Assembly (NCBI GenBank): GCA_030590265.1
Contig: JAUUYW010000215.1
Coordinates: 1-6,093, forward strand
DNA from: Candidatus Krumholzibacteriia bacterium
GTDB taxonomy: Bacteria > Krumholzibacteriota > Krumholzibacteriia > LZORAL124-64-63
DNA: 6,093 bases
Direction: 5' to 3'
Numbering within the stretch: position 1 is the first letter of the stretch; every line of letters begins with the position of its first letter. A model generated the notes under the pieces. The model was not told where the DNA came from. It saw only the letters and a list, made by a program, of their open reading frames with translations, and ran no database searches. The translations under genes and the position numbers were made by a program. Shown here piece by piece: positions 5,044-6,093 of this stretch.

Positions 5044-5322
5044 ATGACCAAAGCCGATATCGTTGAGGACATTGCCCAAAAAACCGGCCTGACCAAAAAG
5101 GAAGTTGCCGAGACCGTGGATCTGTTCCTGGTCAAGATTGGCGATCTCCTGGTGGAAGGACGCCATTTGGAAATTCGTGGCTTCGGAACCTTCAAGGTCA
5201 AAGAGCGCAAAGAGCGCATGGCCAGAAATCCCCGAACCGGCGAAGCGGTGCCCGTGCCCGCTCGTAAAGTTCCTGTTTTCAAGGTTTCCAAAATGCTCAA
5301 GGATAAGGTGGCCGGGCAGTAA
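5044..5322 (+). CDS. HU/IHF-family DNA-binding protein
   Basis: A 92-aa basic, histone-like protein of the HU/IHF family. These act as dimers that bend DNA and shape the nucleoid. An N-terminal helical dimerisation part (MTKADIVEDIAQKTGLTKKE through about residue 40) is followed by the conserved turn IRGFGTFKVKER (44-55). Next comes the DNA-contacting beta-arm with RNPRTGE (61-67), where Pro63 is the residue that intercalates in the minor groove. The C-terminal helix is VFKVSKMLKDKVAG. Length is standard. The ATG at 5044 has AGGAGG (5032-5037) 6 nt upstream. It appears monocistronic, with a candidate promoter about 120-145 bp upstream and a strong terminator 35 bp after the stop. HU and IHF subunits cannot be told apart with certainty here, so no symbol is given. 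Confidence 0.96.
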   Translation: MTKADIVEDIAQKTGLTKKEVAETVDLFLVKIGDLLVEGRHLEIRGFGTFKVKERKERMARNPRTGEAVPVPARKVPVFKVSKMLKDKVAGQ

Positions 5323-5357
5323 AATCCTTGCCTAATGAGCTTATCGATTCCTAAATG

Positions 5358-5400
5358 AAACCGGTGACCCGACCACACTTCGGGTCGTCGGTTTTTGTTT
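5358..5400 (+). terminator. Strong intrinsic terminator after the HU-family gene
   Basis: A 15-bp stem pairs 5358-5372 with 5380-5394, including two G-U pairs, around a 7-nt loop (CCACACT). The core is GACCCGA/TCGGGTC and the base is AAACC/GGTTT. The 3' arm runs into a T-rich tail (TTTTTGTTT at 5392-5400). This is a textbook rho-independent terminator for plus-strand transcription. Confidence 0.88.
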
Positions 5401-5434
5401 GCGAGCAATCTGCGACCAATTCAGGGAGCCAGCC

Positions 5435-6093
5435 ATGAAAATAGTAGACATGCGCAGCGATACCGTAACGCGCCCCTCAGTTCCCATGCGCAAGGCCATG
5501 GCCAATGCCGAAGTTGGGGACGACGTTTTCGGGGATGATCCCACAGTCAACCGATTGCAGGAAGTGGTTGCCGACCTGCTCGGCAAGCAGGCGGCCCTGT
5601 TTGTGCCCAGCGGGACCATGGGCAATCAACTGGCCCTCAAGGCCCAAACCCAGCCGGGTGATCAAATCATCCTGGAAGATGGTGCCCATATATATAGGTA
5701 TGAAGGTGGTGGGTCCGCTGCCGTATCAGGGGTCCTCAACACCTGCGTGCCAACCGATGGCGGTCAAATCACCTGGGCAGACATCCACAGCTGTCTCAAC
5801 CCCCAGAACGTGCATAGCGCTCCCACTTCATTGATTTGCCTGGAAAACACCCACAACCGGGCCGGGGGCCGCATCCTGGCCCAGGACAAGGTCATTGAAA
5901 TTGGCAAACAGTCCCACGACCTGGGTTTGCGGGTCCATCTGGACGGTGCCCGGCTCTGGCATGCCCACATTGCCACCGGGATGTCTCTATCTGAGTTGTG
6001 TCAGCCCGTTGATACTGTCAGTGTCTGCTTTTCCAAAGCTTTGGGTGCTCCGGTGGGGTCAATTTTGGCGGGAGATTCGGAAACCATCGTGCG
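5435..6093 (+). CDS. ltaE: Low-specificity L-threonine aldolase, 3' end missing
   Basis: A fold-type I PLP enzyme that splits L-threonine or L-allo-threonine into glycine and acetaldehyde in the cytoplasm. The first 219 codons are present; family members are about 340 aa, so roughly the last third lies outside the window. The start MKIVDMRSDTVTRPS is typical. Motifs in order: VGDDVFGDDPTVNRLQ (27-42); FVPSGTMGNQLAL (56-68); AHIYRYEGGGSA (84-95), with His85 placed to stack on PLP; LENTHNRAGGR (136-146); HLDGARLW (168-175), with Asp170 and Arg173 as cofactor and substrate contacts; and CFSKALGAPVGS (198-209), with Lys201 as the predicted PLP Schiff-base lysine. The ATG at 5435 has AGGGAG (5423-5428) 6 nt upstream. 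It begins only 34 bp after the HU-family terminator, so its promoter must overlap or lie upstream of that hairpin, or it depends on read-through. The symbol rests on family motifs; related beta-eliminating lyases share the fold. Confidence 0.92.
   Translation, partial: MKIVDMRSDTVTRPSVPMRKAMANAEVGDDVFGDDPTVNRLQEVVADLLGKQAALFVPSGTMGNQLALKAQTQPGDQIILEDGAHIYRYEGGGSAAVSGVLNTCVPTDGGQITWADIHSCLNPQNVHSAPTSLICLENTHNRAGGRILAQDKVIEIGKQSHDLGLRVHLDGARLWHAHIATGMSLSELCQPVDTVSVCFSKALGAPVGSILAGDSETIV

Noticed and set aside
5200..5217. 9-bp tandem repeat AAAGAGCGC in the HU-family gene
   Set aside because: It encodes KERKER, which aligns without insertion to the usual HU arm, so the repeat looks coincidental rather than a recent expansion.
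5688..5696. Alternating AT run and rare-looking codons in the threonine aldolase gene
   Set aside because: The run is only 9 bases and encodes the conserved HIYRYE segment in frame, with no sign of a frameshift or a regulatory role.

Overview
The window looks like a stretch of chromosome from a Gram-negative (diderm) bacterium. A family 9 glycosyltransferase of the LPS heptosyltransferase type and two proteins with lipoprotein signal peptides point that way. The lipoproteins each carry one fibronectin type III (FnIII) domain beginning DTAPP and have Asp/Ser residues straight after the lipidated Cys. That style is common in FCB-superphylum and related uncultured lineages, so I lean towards that group; this is inference and no marker gene settles it. 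I see no mobile element, CRISPR array, tRNA or rRNA.

Layout. (1) At the left edge, on the minus strand, lie a PTS EIIA-type phosphocarrier (86-547) and, 2 bp further on, the first 27 codons of a protein cut by the window edge (1-83). The two look translationally coupled. (2) Divergent from them, across a 126-129 bp gap, a plus-strand run holds rsgA (small-subunit maturation GTPase), a GT9 glycosyltransferase and an M50 site-2-type membrane protease (about 674-3557). Gaps of 58 and 9 bp make one operon likely. (3) Convergent with that run, on the minus strand, are two tandem paralogous lipoproteins of 143 and 142 aa (4553 down to 3588). (4) A 490-bp gene-free stretch (4554-5043) separates them from the next genes. 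It holds a large inverted repeat in the lipoprotein leader and a candidate promoter for the next gene. (5) On the plus strand come an HU/IHF-family DNA-binding protein (5044-5322) with a strong intrinsic terminator, then a low-specificity L-threonine aldolase (from 5435) that runs off the right edge.

How the genes fit together. Most are ordinary housekeeping genes: ribosome assembly, envelope sugar transfer, membrane proteolysis, nucleoid structure, amino-acid metabolism and phosphotransfer regulation. The least explained part is the lipoprotein pair with its structured leaders. I found no convincing evidence of a new defence, mobile or biosynthetic system. The findings are therefore modest and mostly concern the lipoproteins, start-codon choice and RNA structure between genes.
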